Below are positions 27,605 through 36,559 of a stretch of DNA of 64,000 nt, piece after piece. Every line of letters begins with the position of its first letter. The first letter of the stretch is position 1. A program made the position numbers and the translations under genes. Origin of the DNA: Aquamicrobium zhengzhouense (GTDB lineage Bacteria > Pseudomonadota > Alphaproteobacteria > Rhizobiales > Rhizobiaceae); the NCBI RefSeq assembly GCF_016124105.1, contig NZ_JADGMQ010000009.1, positions 80,860 to 144,859 on the forward strand, given 5' to 3'. The notes beneath the pieces are model-generated. The model did no database searches, was not told the DNA's origin, and was given only the letters and a program-made list of their open reading frames with translations.

Positions 27605-27620
27605 GTTGTACGCGTACAAT
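27605..27620. promoter_or_regulatory. parS partition site (repABC type), copy 2
   Basis: GTTGTACGCGTACAAT differs from copy 1 by a single final base and keeps the palindromic core. It lies 150 bases upstream of repA. The match with the copy at 25513 over 15 of 16 bases, 2.1 kb away, makes chance unlikely. Confidence 0.85.
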
Positions 27621-27660
27621 CATTTAGCCGCGCAAACGACTGTCCCCAGGGCAGAATCGG

Positions 27661-27679
27661 CGTTAACTTTCCGTTAACG
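27661..27679. promoter_or_regulatory. Inverted repeat upstream of repA, possible RepA operator
   Basis: CGTTAAC, five bases, GTTAACG: a perfect 7+7 inverted repeat about 90 bases before the repA start. In repABC operons RepA, helped by RepB, represses its own promoter by binding upstream repeats. This is the best candidate in the gap. Assignment is by position only. Confidence 0.45.
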
Positions 27680-27769
27680 AAAAAGGGTTTGCCCCGGCGC
27701 GAGAATCATCGCATCTTCATCTGCGCATTTTGAAGAAATATCGCAAAAAAAGCGCGGATCGAAGGTGGC

Positions 27770-28966
27770 ATGTTGGATATGACAAATTTCGCGGAGGCTT
27801 CACCGCCAAATCTGCGGAAGATGATTGCGTCGGATGCGGCCGAGCTCTCGCGCCAGCTCCAGGCGCACCAACAGCGCATCTTCCCCCCGACCGCCCAAAA
27901 GAGCATTCGTCTCTTCACGCCCAGCGAAGCTGCCAGCTTTATCGGAATCCACGAAGGGTATCTCCGCCAGATCGCAGCAGAAGGTCACGGCCCGCAGCCA
28001 CAGCCAAATGGGCGCCGTCTCTATTCCGTCGATGACATCAACAATATCCGCCACGTCCTCGATGAGGGCGGGATGCGCAAATATGTTCGCCACCGGAGCC
28101 CGGGTGAAAAGCTGCAAGTCATCTCGGTGATGAACTTCAAGGGTGGCAGCGCAAAGACGACGACATCCGCGCACCTTGCGCAGTATCTTGCTCTGCGTGG
28201 CTATCGGGTTCTGGCTATCGATCTCGACCCGCAGGCAAGTCTGTCCGCAATGTTCGGGCATCAACCGGAACTCGATGTGAGTTCGGGTGACACGCTCTAT
28301 GGCGCGTTGCGCTATGGCCCGCAGCGTCGGCACATCACCGAAATCGTGCGCTCGACATACACGCCGGGTCTCCATGTCATTCCGGGCAATCTCGAACTCC
28401 AGGAATTTGAGCACGAGACAGCCAAGGTCCTGGCTGACCGCGCGCAGGAAACGATTTTCTTCAGCAGACTTGGCGAGGCGCTTTCCGCAATTGAAAGTGC
28501 CTACGACATCGTTGTTATCGACTGCCCACCGCAGCTTGGCTTCCTGACCTTGTCAGCCCTATGCGCGGCGACCGCGGTTCTCATCACCGTTCATCCGCAG
28601 ATGCTGGACGTGATGTCGATGTCACAGTTCCTGCACATGACGTCGGATCTTCTGGCCGTCGTTGAAGATGCTGGAGGCGACACTGATTATGACTGGATGC
28701 GTTATCTTGTCACTCGGTACGAGCCGAATGACGGACCGCAAAGCCAGATGGCCGGCTTCATGCGATCGATCTTCGGCAATCGCGTTCTGGAAAATCCAAT
28801 GCTTAAGTCGACCGCCATTTCAGATGCCGGGCTGACGAAGCAGACGCTTTATGAGGTGGAGCGCTCACAATTCACACGCGGAACGTATGACCGCGCTCTG
28901 GAGTCACTGACAAAGGTCAACGAGGAGATCGAAGACCTGGTCCGCAAGACCTGGAAACGGAAGTAG
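27770..28966 (+). CDS. repA: Plasmid/chromid partition ATPase RepA (ParA family)
   Basis: This 398-residue protein drives replicon segregation and represses the repABC operon. An N-terminal DNA-binding region (about 45-100: 'SEAASFIGIHEGYLRQIAAEG') precedes the deviant Walker A motif KGGSAKTTTS (about 126-135) and 'VLAIDLDPQASLS' and 'DIVVIDCPPQLG'. Length and domain order are typical for RepA of repABC. The start ATG at 27770 follows GAAGG. Only two bases separate its stop from repB, so repA-repB is one translational unit. Confidence 0.96.
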   Translation: MLDMTNFAEASPPNLRKMIASDAAELSRQLQAHQQRIFPPTAQKSIRLFTPSEAASFIGIHEGYLRQIAAEGHGPQPQPNGRRLYSVDDINNIRHVLDEGGMRKYVRHRSPGEKLQVISVMNFKGGSAKTTTSAHLAQYLALRGYRVLAIDLDPQASLSAMFGHQPELDVSSGDTLYGALRYGPQRRHITEIVRSTYTPGLHVIPGNLELQEFEHETAKVLADRAQETIFFSRLGEALSAIESAYDIVVIDCPPQLGFLTLSALCAATAVLITVHPQMLDVMSMSQFLHMTSDLLAVVEDAGGDTDYDWMRYLVTRYEPNDGPQSQMAGFMRSIFGNRVLENPMLKSTAISDAGLTKQTLYEVERSQFTRGTYDRALESLTKVNEEIEDLVRKTWKRK

Positions 28967-28968
28967 GT

Positions 28969-29979
28969 ATGGCGCGCAAGCACCTTTTCGAGATTGCAAA
29001 TACCGATCCGGCTCCTGCCGAGGCAACACAAACGCCTCGCCAGCCGGCTCGACCGCTTATGGGGCTCAACCTCACACCATCTACGCCCGTCGGGGCGATA
29101 TCCCAGTCGCTTGAAGCGATAAATTCCCGTGCGTCGCGCGCGGAGGAGATCGAGCGCAAGCTGAGCCAGGGACATGCGGTGATCGAGCTTGATCCTGCGA
29201 CAATCGATAGTGCGATTGTGGTGGATAGGCTTGGTGTCGACGCGGAACAGCAAGAAGCGCTCGTTCAGCAAATTCGCGAGAACGGTCAGCTGGTTCCCAT
29301 TCTCGTTCGTCCGCACCCGCAGGAGGAGGGCCGGTACCAGCTGGCCTATGGCCATCGTCGTCTGTCGGCGATCCGTAAGCTTGGCATTCAGGTCAAAGCG
29401 GTCGTCCGCGAGCTCTCCGACGAAGAACTGGTTGTCAGCCAAGGGCAGGAAAACAACAGCCGCCAGGACCTCAGTTATATTGAGCGCTGCTATTTTGCGC
29501 TTCGACTTGAGGAACGTGGATTTTCTCGGGACGTGATCATGTCTGCGCTGGGCGTGGACAAAGCAGCTCTGTCTCGAATGATCGCGCTGGTGAAGCGGGT
29601 ACCTGCGGACATTATTGAGGCGGTTGGTTCGGCCCCATCGATTGGTCGCCAGCGCTGGGCCGAAGTAGCAGATATGCTTGAAGATCGTGCGAAACGCGCG
29701 CGAGTTGCCAAGCTTGTCAGTGATGATGAATTTGCCGCGATGACGAGCGATGACCGCTTCAACGCGGTGCATAAGCTACTGGCTACCGTGAAGGTAAGGG
29801 CTGCGCCCATAGGCTGGACAGCCTCCGACGGTACCACGCCGGTTTCGATTTCTGAGAATGACAAGCGCCTTGTCCTTACTTTCGACAAGCGCGTGAACCC
29901 GCAATTTGGAACCTTCATCCAGCAGCGCTTGCAGGCTTTGTACGATGAGTTCCGAAATTCTGGACCAAAGGAGCACTAG
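28969..29979 (+). CDS. repB: Partition protein RepB (ParB family)
   Basis: This 336-residue centromere-binding protein has a ParB/Srx N-terminal domain (about 63-160: 'QQIRENGQLVPILVRPHP', 'YQLAYGHRRLSAIRKLG', 'QGQENNSRQDLSYIERCYF'). A helix-turn-helix (about 180-205) and the RepB C-terminal region follow. It binds the parS palindromes, of which two lie upstream in this window. It is followed by the 168-base repB-repC gap that carries the antisense RNA on the other strand. Confidence 0.96.
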   Translation: MARKHLFEIANTDPAPAEATQTPRQPARPLMGLNLTPSTPVGAISQSLEAINSRASRAEEIERKLSQGHAVIELDPATIDSAIVVDRLGVDAEQQEALVQQIRENGQLVPILVRPHPQEEGRYQLAYGHRRLSAIRKLGIQVKAVVRELSDEELVVSQGQENNSRQDLSYIERCYFALRLEERGFSRDVIMSALGVDKAALSRMIALVKRVPADIIEAVGSAPSIGRQRWAEVADMLEDRAKRARVAKLVSDDEFAAMTSDDRFNAVHKLLATVKVRAAPIGWTASDGTTPVSISENDKRLVLTFDKRVNPQFGTFIQQRLQALYDEFRNSGPKEH

Positions 29980-29985
29980 CCGGCA

Positions 29986-30041
29986 AAAGAAAAGGCCCCC
30001 GAAACGTCACCGCCGCGGAAGCCTTCTCAGATCGTGTAGCA
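29986..30041 (-). ncRNA. Antisense countertranscribed RNA (ctRNA, inc region) controlling repC
   Basis: In repABC replicons a small RNA encoded opposite the repB-repC gap limits RepC synthesis. Here the minus strand shows a consensus -35 TTGACA (30071-30076), a 17-base spacer and GATTCT as -10 (30048-30053), placing the start near 30041. A terminator follows: AAGGCTTCCG (30025-30016) pairs with CGGGGGCCTT (30001-29992) with two G-T pairs, then TTCTTTTG. The predicted RNA is about 56 nt, the length known for these RNAs. Ends are estimated. Confidence 0.85.
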
Positions 30042-30146
30042 ACACTGAGAATCGCAAATCCACGAATCGCTGTCAAGAGTCCTTGAGGCTCGGTGCGTCG
30101 TTTTGGCGAGCAGAATTCTTTTGCCTCAACGTAAGGTGAGGGAAAG

Positions 30147-31490
30147 ATGCAAACGCATTTGGCAACGACGCCGTTTGGGCGGCGGTCGATGTCGCTTGGA
30201 ATGCTCGCAGCGCAGATGGCGACAAAGGAAGTCGCCAGCGATGCGCGCGTGCACAAGTGGCAGGTTTTCAGAGATATAAAGGAAGCGCGCAATGCGATAG
30301 GCGCGACCGATCGAGGCTTGGCAATTCTCGATGCATTGCTGTCGTTTCATCCGGAGACGGAGCTTTGTGGGGATGGACAGCTTGTGGTCTGGCCATCCAA
30401 CGAGCAGCTAATTGCGCGCGCAAACGGCATGTCGCCGGCAACCTTGCGGCGTCATCTGGCCAATCTCGTTGAGTGCGGTCTGATCATTCGTCGCGACAGT
30501 CCGAACGGCAAGCGTTTTGCCCGGAAAGGGCAGGGGGGCGCTGTCGAGCAAGCCTATGGCTTCGATTTGTCACCTCTCATCGCGCGAAGTGCAGAGTTCC
30601 AGCAACTTGCCGAGCAGACGAAAGCCGACCGGAGGGCACTTCGCCTCGCCAAGGAGCGCTTGACCCTCATTCGCCGTGACATCGTCAAGATGATTGAGAC
30701 AGGCATCGAGGAGAACGTCCCGGGAAATTGGGGCCGGGTGCAGCTTAACTACCAGGAGGTCGTCTCAAGACTGCCACGGACAGCACCGATGCCCGTCCTG
30801 GAGCAGATCACGATCGAGCTGGATGAGTTGTGGCGGGAAATCCGTGACACATTGGAAATGTTCATTAATTCGCAGAATCTGAACGCCAATGAGTCTCACA
30901 ATGAGCGTCACATACAGAATTCAAAACCAGATTCCATACTTGAATCTGAATATAGCTCACGAAAAAAGGATGAAGCGAGCACCAGCGTCGAGCCCAACGA
31001 CAACGTACACAGCTTGCCCCAAAGGGATCTGCCACTTGGCATTGTGCTTGATGCCTGTCCGAACATCGGATGGCTGGCAAAAGGAGGAAGGATTGGTAGC
31101 TGGCGCGATTTTGTAGCGGCGGCAGAGACAGTCCGACCCATGCTGGGCGTGAGCCCCAGCGCCTGGGAGGAAGCCTGTTCCGTCATGGGAGCGCGGGATG
31201 CCGCGGTAACACTTGCCGCGATCTATCAGCGGCAGGAGCAGATTTCATCGCCTGGCGGTTACCTTCGCAGCCTGACCGACCGTGCCCGTCTTGCGCAGTT
31301 CTCGACCTGGCCGATGATCATGGCACTTCTAAGGGCAAAGCTGGAAGAGAAGCGGCAGCCACGAGAAGGGGAGGGGAGCGCAGGTGATGCTGAGCATACG
31401 GCTCATTCGTCATCAGAATATCGCTTCCACGGGCGTCTCGAGGCGAGTGCGGCGCTACAACCCATCGCTAAGAAAAACGGGCGGTCCTGA
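30147..31490 (+). CDS. repC: Replication initiator RepC
   Basis: This 447-residue initiator is the only protein strictly needed for repABC replication. The N-terminal region matches the RepC family ('GRRSMSLGMLAAQMATKEV', 'WPSNEQLIARANGMSPATLRRHLANLVECGLI', the second split here only as a location near residues 82-113) and includes a winged helix. The start at 30147 follows GGTGAGGG. Its synthesis is expected to be throttled by the antisense RNA overlapping its leader. An AT-rich stretch inside the gene is the probable origin. Confidence 0.95.
   Translation: MQTHLATTPFGRRSMSLGMLAAQMATKEVASDARVHKWQVFRDIKEARNAIGATDRGLAILDALLSFHPETELCGDGQLVVWPSNEQLIARANGMSPATLRRHLANLVECGLIIRRDSPNGKRFARKGQGGAVEQAYGFDLSPLIARSAEFQQLAEQTKADRRALRLAKERLTLIRRDIVKMIETGIEENVPGNWGRVQLNYQEVVSRLPRTAPMPVLEQITIELDELWREIRDTLEMFINSQNLNANESHNERHIQNSKPDSILESEYSSRKKDEASTSVEPNDNVHSLPQRDLPLGIVLDACPNIGWLAKGGRIGSWRDFVAAAETVRPMLGVSPSAWEEACSVMGARDAAVTLAAIYQRQEQISSPGGYLRSLTDRARLAQFSTWPMIMALLRAKLEEKRQPREGEGSAGDAEHTAHSSSEYRFHGRLEASAALQPIAKKNGRS
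30851..30975. other. AT-rich stretch inside repC, probable replication origin (oriV)
   Basis: In studied repABC plasmids the origin lies in an AT-rich segment inside repC. In this gene the segment from about 30851 to 30975 is markedly richer in A and T than the rest and encodes the poorly conserved linker. No experimentally defined repeats could be recognised, so the limits are approximate. Confidence 0.5.
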
Positions 31491-31911
31491 CGAAAATAAA
31501 CGTCGTTCGTAAAATGGAACTGCATCACGCGGTTTTTGGGACGCGTTTTCGTCGAGGAGAACCGGCACCAGACGGGGCAACTGACTTCTGCTCGATCAGA
31601 GAGCGAGGTTGCTCGCTCCAGGAGCGGACGAAATGTCATTGAAAACAATGACCTATGCAATCGTTCGCCTGGAAATCGAAGCGGCGGATTAGGAGGTGCT
31701 AGAGAGAGATTTAGACCCCGAGCGTCGAAAATTGCTTTCAACGTCCCATTAGGGCGCAGCCATCGTCGTGGTAATTGAACAGCTGCGTCCTTGCGTCATG
31801 AGTGTCGTACGTGGTCGCACAACCTTCATAGAAACTTCATCGACAGTTCGGGTAGCTGTCACATGAGTGGATTAGCTCATCCTCAGCAAAGGCCAACGGC
31901 GGCCGGGAACC
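31491..31911. other. Gene-free gap after repC
   Basis: No convincing coding frame is visible on either strand. A short minus-strand frame overlapping the repC end lacks a ribosome site. The stretch is presumably the 3' flank of the replicon cassette and the promoter region of the importer operon that follows. Confidence 0.5.
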
Positions 31912-31926
31912 ATGGATGGGGCTTAC

Positions 31927-33561
31927 ATGCTTATTACGCGTCGACAATCACTCGGACTTCTGGGCGGAGCCGCTGCGGGTGCGCTGATCCTGCCGCATCG
32001 CTTGATGGCACAGGGGGCTCGCCGCTCGATCACCATTGCTGTGCAGAAGATCAGCAACAACAACACGCTGGACAATTGGCACGAGCAGTCCAACGTCGGT
32101 GAGCGCGTCTTTTACCCCAATTTCTGGGAAGGATTAATCGGCCGGAACTGGATGGGCGATCAGGGTCCGGTCCCGGAGCTTGCCACCGAGTGGAAGCGCC
32201 TCGACGACAAGACCATCGAGTTCAAGCTGCGTCAGGGCGTCAAATTCCACAACGGCGATGAAATGACCGCTGAAGACGTCGCTTTCTCGTTCTCGGACGA
32301 GCGCCTGTTTGGTGGCACCGAGCCGGTTGGTGGCACCACCATCTACGCGGAAGATTTCAAGCCGAAGACGGACAAGGAACTGCCAGCCAGCGTGCCTGGA
32401 ACGGCACGTCGGCTCTGGCCTGCGCTGCGCGGCGTCGAGATCGTTGACCGGTATACGGTGCGCTTTCACAATGCGACACCAGACGTGACGCTGGAAGGCC
32501 GTTTCTATGCTGGCGGTCCGCAGATCACCTCGAAGCGCGCTTGGGATGAAGCCAAGACATATGCCGAATGGGCGCGCAGCCCGGTTACCACCGGCGCTTA
32601 CAAGGTTGAAGAATTCAAGCCTGATGTGTCGCTGACTTTGGTAGCGCATGACGAGCACTGGGCCGGTCGTCCACCGCTTGAGCGCATCCGTTTCGTCGAA
32701 GTGCCTGAAGTCGCCAGCCGCGTGAACGGCCTGTTGTCCGGCGAGTACGATTTCGCCTGCGACCTGCCGCCGGACCAGATCGGCACTATCGCAAACACGG
32801 CTGGTCTCGAGGTTCAGTCGTCGACAATCTGGAACCACCGCGTTTCAGTGTTCAACGCTCAGAACGAAATCATGGCTGATCCGCTGGTGCGTCGCGCTAT
32901 GACACACGCCATTGATCGGAACGCTATTGTCGAAGCTCTTTGGGCCGGTCAGACCGTTGTTCCGAGAGGGCTGCAGTTTGACAGCTATGCCGCTTCAAAC
33001 ATGCTGATCGAAGACTGGACCGTGCCGGAATACAATCCGGAGCTTGCCCGTGATCTGCTCAAGCAGGCCAATTACAAGGGCGACCCGATCCCGTACTTCC
33101 TGCTGAACAATTATTACACCAACCAGACAGCCACCGGTCAGGTCCTGACCGAGATGTGGCAGCAGGCTGGCATCAACATCGAAATCCAGATGAAAGAAAA
33201 CTGGTCGCAGATTTTTGCTGGCGAAGGCGAGCGTGGCCTGCGGGATTGGTCGGCTTCCAACCTCGTCAACGATCCGGTGACGCCGATGGTCAACCAGTTC
33301 GGCCCGAACGGTCAGGCGCAGCAGAACCTGGAATACAGCAATGCCGAGTTGAACCAGATGTCGGTGGTTCTGGAAACCTCGACCGACCACGAGACCCGGC
33401 GCAAGGCCTTCCGCCGCATGCTGGAGATCGCCGAGCGTGAAGACCCGGTCTACACGCTGCTGCACCAGAACGCCGTGTTCACTGGCATGAAGTCCGAGCT
33501 CAACTGGAAAGCCGCTCCTGCATTCGCGATGGATTTCCGTCGCGACAATTGGAACGTCTGA
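31927..33561 (+). CDS. Solute-binding protein of a second Opp/Dpp-type ABC importer (Tat-exported)
   Basis: This 544-residue family 5 binding protein carries a twin-arginine signal (ITRRQSLGLLGGAAAGA, residues 3-19, cleavage near Ala29). It is therefore probably exported folded by the Tat system. The family segment 'TIEFKLRQGVKFHNGDEMTAEDV' lies near residues 91-113. The ATG at 31927 is preferred because it gives a normal short Tat n-region; an ATG at 31912 is in frame. A terminator-like hairpin follows the gene, so it is likely made in excess over the membrane parts. The linked glycerophosphodiesterase suggests a phosphodiester or sugar-phosphate solute. Confidence 0.93.
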   Translation: MLITRRQSLGLLGGAAAGALILPHRLMAQGARRSITIAVQKISNNNTLDNWHEQSNVGERVFYPNFWEGLIGRNWMGDQGPVPELATEWKRLDDKTIEFKLRQGVKFHNGDEMTAEDVAFSFSDERLFGGTEPVGGTTIYAEDFKPKTDKELPASVPGTARRLWPALRGVEIVDRYTVRFHNATPDVTLEGRFYAGGPQITSKRAWDEAKTYAEWARSPVTTGAYKVEEFKPDVSLTLVAHDEHWAGRPPLERIRFVEVPEVASRVNGLLSGEYDFACDLPPDQIGTIANTAGLEVQSSTIWNHRVSVFNAQNEIMADPLVRRAMTHAIDRNAIVEALWAGQTVVPRGLQFDSYAASNMLIEDWTVPEYNPELARDLLKQANYKGDPIPYFLLNNYYTNQTATGQVLTEMWQQAGINIEIQMKENWSQIFAGEGERGLRDWSASNLVNDPVTPMVNQFGPNGQAQQNLEYSNAELNQMSVVLETSTDHETRRKAFRRMLEIAEREDPVYTLLHQNAVFTGMKSELNWKAAPAFAMDFRRDNWNV

Positions 33562-33577
33562 TCTGCTTCTTTGGCAC

Positions 33578-33606
33578 GGCAGGCTCTTCGGGGCCTGCCA
33601 GCTTTT
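33578..33606 (+). terminator. Hairpin between binding-protein and ATPase genes (partial terminator)
   Basis: GGCAGGC (33578-33584) and GCCTGCC (33593-33599) form a 7-bp stem with an 8-base loop, followed by AGCTTTTC. Such hairpins after a binding-protein gene commonly stop part of the transcripts or protect the upstream mRNA, giving more binding protein than transporter. Confidence 0.65.
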
Positions 33607-33631
33607 CATGACATGACGGAAAGGACGCAGG

Positions 33632-34633
33632 ATGAGTTTGGTCTCGATCCGTGATCTCAAAGTCTCGTTTGATGGTGTTCAGGTACTCCACGGCATCGAT
33701 TTCGACGTCGGAAAAGGGGAAGCCGTCGGCCTCGTCGGTGAAAGTGGCTGCGGAAAATCAGTGACATGGCTCGCAGCGCTAGGGCTTCTGCCGCTCAAGG
33801 CAACGGTTAGCGGCTCGGTGAAATTTGCCGGCAAAGAGCTGGTTAATGCACCACGCACCACGCTGGAAAATGTCCGTGGCGGGCGCATAGCGATGATCTT
33901 TCAAGACCCTTCCTCTTCGCTTAACCCCGTCCAACGTGTTGGCAAGCAGCTGATAGAGAGCATCCGGCTTCATCGGGGCCTAAACGGAGCTGAGGCGCGC
34001 GCGGAGGCGGTCCGCCTGCTGGACCTCGTCGGCATTCCGTCTGCCTCGACCCGTATAGATCTTTATCCGCACGAATTTTCCGGCGGCCAGTGTCAGCGCA
34101 TCATGATTGCAATGGCTTTGGCCGGCGAACCCGATCTGCTGATCGCCGACGAGCCGACAACAGCGCTCGATGCGACCATTCAGGCGCAAATTCTTGATCT
34201 TCTGGCGCGAATTCGTGCTGAAACCGGCATGGCGATGGTGTTCATCAGCCACGATCTTGGCGCTGTTTCAGCGGTGTGTGAGCGCGCAGCGGTGATGTAT
34301 GCCGGCCGTGTCGTTGAACAGAACGGCATCCAGGGCCTCTTCAAAAATCCGCGTCATCCGTACACGGTTGGTCTGTTTCAGGCCATCCCGCAGCTGGACG
34401 GACCGCGTCAGCGTCTGCAACCCATCCACGGCACAGTGCCTGACCCGCGCCATCCGCCGGCCGGTTGCGCATTCTCGCCGCGCTGCGCCCGCGCCAGCGA
34501 TTTTTGCACCAGCGTTCAGCCAGGTCTTGTTCGGCAGGACGATGGCTGCGATCTCGCGTGTTTTAACCCCTCCGCTCATGCGATCCCCGCAGCTTATGGC
34601 TCCTCCGCGATGATCAGCGAGTATGCCAGATGA
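33632..34633 (+). CDS. Opp/Dpp-type importer ATPase (DppD-like)
   Basis: This 333-residue ABC ATPase has Walker A GESGCGKS near residue 37, signature FSGGQCQR and Walker [13 protein letters not shown]. The C-terminal oligopeptide-transporter domain ends with a cysteine-bearing 'GCAFSPRCARASDFC' segment, which in some homologues holds an iron-sulfur cluster. It overlaps the next ATPase gene by four bases. Confidence 0.94.
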   Translation: MSLVSIRDLKVSFDGVQVLHGIDFDVGKGEAVGLVGESGCGKSVTWLAALGLLPLKATVSGSVKFAGKELVNAPRTTLENVRGGRIAMIFQDPSSSLNPVQRVGKQLIESIRLHRGLNGAEARAEAVRLLDLVGIPSASTRIDLYPHEFSGGQCQRIMIAMALAGEPDLLIADEPTTALDATIQAQILDLLARIRAETGMAMVFISHDLGAVSAVCERAAVMYAGRVVEQNGIQGLFKNPRHPYTVGLFQAIPQLDGPRQRLQPIHGTVPDPRHPPAGCAFSPRCARASDFCTSVQPGLVRQDDGCDLACFNPSAHAIPAAYGSSAMISEYAR

Positions 34634-35625
34634 GCGTTCTGTTACGTGCATCCGGACTTTGCCAGCGCTACACCACTGGCAAGAAGCTCTTCGGCAAACC
34701 ATCAACGGTAACCGCCGTTGATGGCATTGATCTTGAAATTCATGCCGGCGAAATTGTTGGTGTCGTTGGCGAGTCCGGTTCGGGTAAATCGACGCTTGCA
34801 CGAATGCTGCTCGGGATCGAAACGCCGGCTGCGGGCGAGGTTGAGTGGCAAGGTGGGCCGATGCCAAATCCGGCAACGCCGGAGTGGCGGGCTTTGCGCC
34901 GTGACATGCAGTTGATCTTTCAAGATCCGCTCGCGGCGCTTGATCGGCGCATGACCGTCGCCAACCAGATCGCCGAACCGCTCGAGATCCATAAAATGTT
35001 ACCACGTGACCAGATCAGCGGTCGCGTCGCCGAGTTGATGGAAAAGGTCGGTCTGCGCCCGGACCAGGCGGATCGCTATCCGCTTGAACTTTCGGGTGGT
35101 CAGCGTCAGCGCGTCGTTATCGCTCGCGCTCTGGCTATGTCGCCGAAATTCCTTGTCTGTGACGAGCCGGTCTCAGCGCTGGACGTGTCGATCCAGGCAC
35201 AGGTCGTCAATTTGCTCTACGATCTGCAGCAAGAAGAAGACCTGACCATGGTCTTCATCAGTCACGATCTCAAAGTGGTTCGCAATCTCTGCGACCGCGT
35301 GGTCGTCATGTATCTGGGGCGCATTGTCGAGGAAGGTCCAGCGGACGAGATCTTCGCCAAACCGTTACATCCCTACACACAGGCACTGGTGTCCTCGGTG
35401 CCGCAGGCCGGAACCGGCATGAAGGGCCGCATCGTGTTGCAGGGTGAACCGCCGAATCCGGCCGCGCGCCCTTCCGGCTGCGCCTTCCACCCGCGCTGCC
35501 GCTTTGCCGATGCAGCCTGCAAATCGCAAGTGCCGCCGCTGATGCGCGACAACGGCCGCCTTGCCGCCTGTCTAAAACTGCGGACCCTTCCTTTTCAGGA
35601 CGAGAAGCAACTGACCCATGCTTAA
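34630..35625 (+). CDS. Opp/Dpp-type importer ATPase (DppF-like)
   Basis: This is the second ATPase of the importer, 331 residues: Walker [10 protein letters not shown] near residue 52, 'MQLIFQDPLAALDRRM' Q-loop, signature LSGGQRQR, Walker B FLVCDEPVSALD, and a C-terminal 'GCAFHPRCRFADAAC' cysteine cluster. It overlaps both neighbours. With the preceding gene it forms the nucleotide-binding heterodimer, unlike the fused ATPase in the first importer of this window. Confidence 0.94.
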   Translation: MSVLLRASGLCQRYTTGKKLFGKPSTVTAVDGIDLEIHAGEIVGVVGESGSGKSTLARMLLGIETPAAGEVEWQGGPMPNPATPEWRALRRDMQLIFQDPLAALDRRMTVANQIAEPLEIHKMLPRDQISGRVAELMEKVGLRPDQADRYPLELSGGQRQRVVIARALAMSPKFLVCDEPVSALDVSIQAQVVNLLYDLQQEEDLTMVFISHDLKVVRNLCDRVVVMYLGRIVEEGPADEIFAKPLHPYTQALVSSVPQAGTGMKGRIVLQGEPPNPAARPSGCAFHPRCRFADAACKSQVPPLMRDNGRLAACLKLRTLPFQDEKQLTHA

Positions 35626-36547
35626 TCACATTCTGATCCGTCTCGTCCGGGCGTTCCTGACGTTGATGCTGGTGATGACGTTCGCCTTTCTGGTTCTGCG
35701 TCTGTCGGGCGATCCGGCGATTATCCTTCTTGGCCCCGACGCGCCGCAGGACGCGATCAATGCGTTTCGGGAACGCTGGGGTCTCAATGATCCGTTGTGG
35801 AAGCAATATCTGGCCTACATCGCGCAGGTTCTCACCCTCGATTTCGGCGTTTCGATGCGCGATCAGGTGCCGGCGCTCGAATTGGTCATATCCCGTATTC
35901 CCGCAACGCTTGCGATCACTGTGCCGGCGCTCATCCTCAAGATCGCCATAGGCATTCCGGCTGGGGTCTATGCCGCCTTGCACCGCCAGTCGATCGCCGA
36001 CCGGGGCGTGATAACCCTCTCGATCTTCGGCTTCACTGTGCCGTCCTTCGTGCTTGGGCTTATCCTCGTGCTGATCTTTGCCGTCAGTCTCGGCTGGTTG
36101 CCATCTGGCGGTCAGGACAGCTGGAAGCATGCAATCCTGCCAATTGCGACACTCTCAGTAGGCGGCATCGGCATCATGGCGCGCTTTTCACGCTCTGCCA
36201 TGATCGAGGTGCTGGGGCAGCCATACATTCGCACGGCCATGGCCAAGGGCCTCAGCTGGCGCGACGTCGTCTGGAAACATGCTCTGCCGAATGCGGCCGT
36301 GCCGATCGTCACATTGCTCGGCTTCATGGTCGGTTCGCTGATCGCCGGTGCTGCTGTGGTCGAGAGCATCTTCTCCTGGCCCGGGGTTGGACGGCTGATC
36401 GTCACTTCAGTCGCCAACCGTGATCTGGCCGTCGTTCAGTCGCTGCTGCTCGTCATCGCCTGCTCAATGATCGTCGCTAATTTCCTCGTCGATCTGGGTT
36501 ACGGCTTACTTGATCCACGCCTGCGCGCCAGACGCGCCGCGCACTGA
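35618..36547 (+). CDS. Opp/Dpp-type importer permease (DppB-like)
   Basis: This 309-residue membrane permease shows 'LIRLVRAFLTLMLVMTFAFLVLRLSGDPA' in its first helix and loop (residues 5-33, quoted for location), the coupling loop 'PYIRTAMAKGLSWRDVVWKH' and 'VESIFSWPGVGRLI'. It starts eight bases inside the ATPase gene, so translation is coupled. Confidence 0.93.
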   Translation: MLNHILIRLVRAFLTLMLVMTFAFLVLRLSGDPAIILLGPDAPQDAINAFRERWGLNDPLWKQYLAYIAQVLTLDFGVSMRDQVPALELVISRIPATLAITVPALILKIAIGIPAGVYAALHRQSIADRGVITLSIFGFTVPSFVLGLILVLIFAVSLGWLPSGGQDSWKHAILPIATLSVGGIGIMARFSRSAMIEVLGQPYIRTAMAKGLSWRDVVWKHALPNAAVPIVTLLGFMVGSLIAGAAVVESIFSWPGVGRLIVTSVANRDLAVVQSLLLVIACSMIVANFLVDLGYGLLDPRLRARRAAH

Positions 36548-36559
36548 GGACATCTTGTC

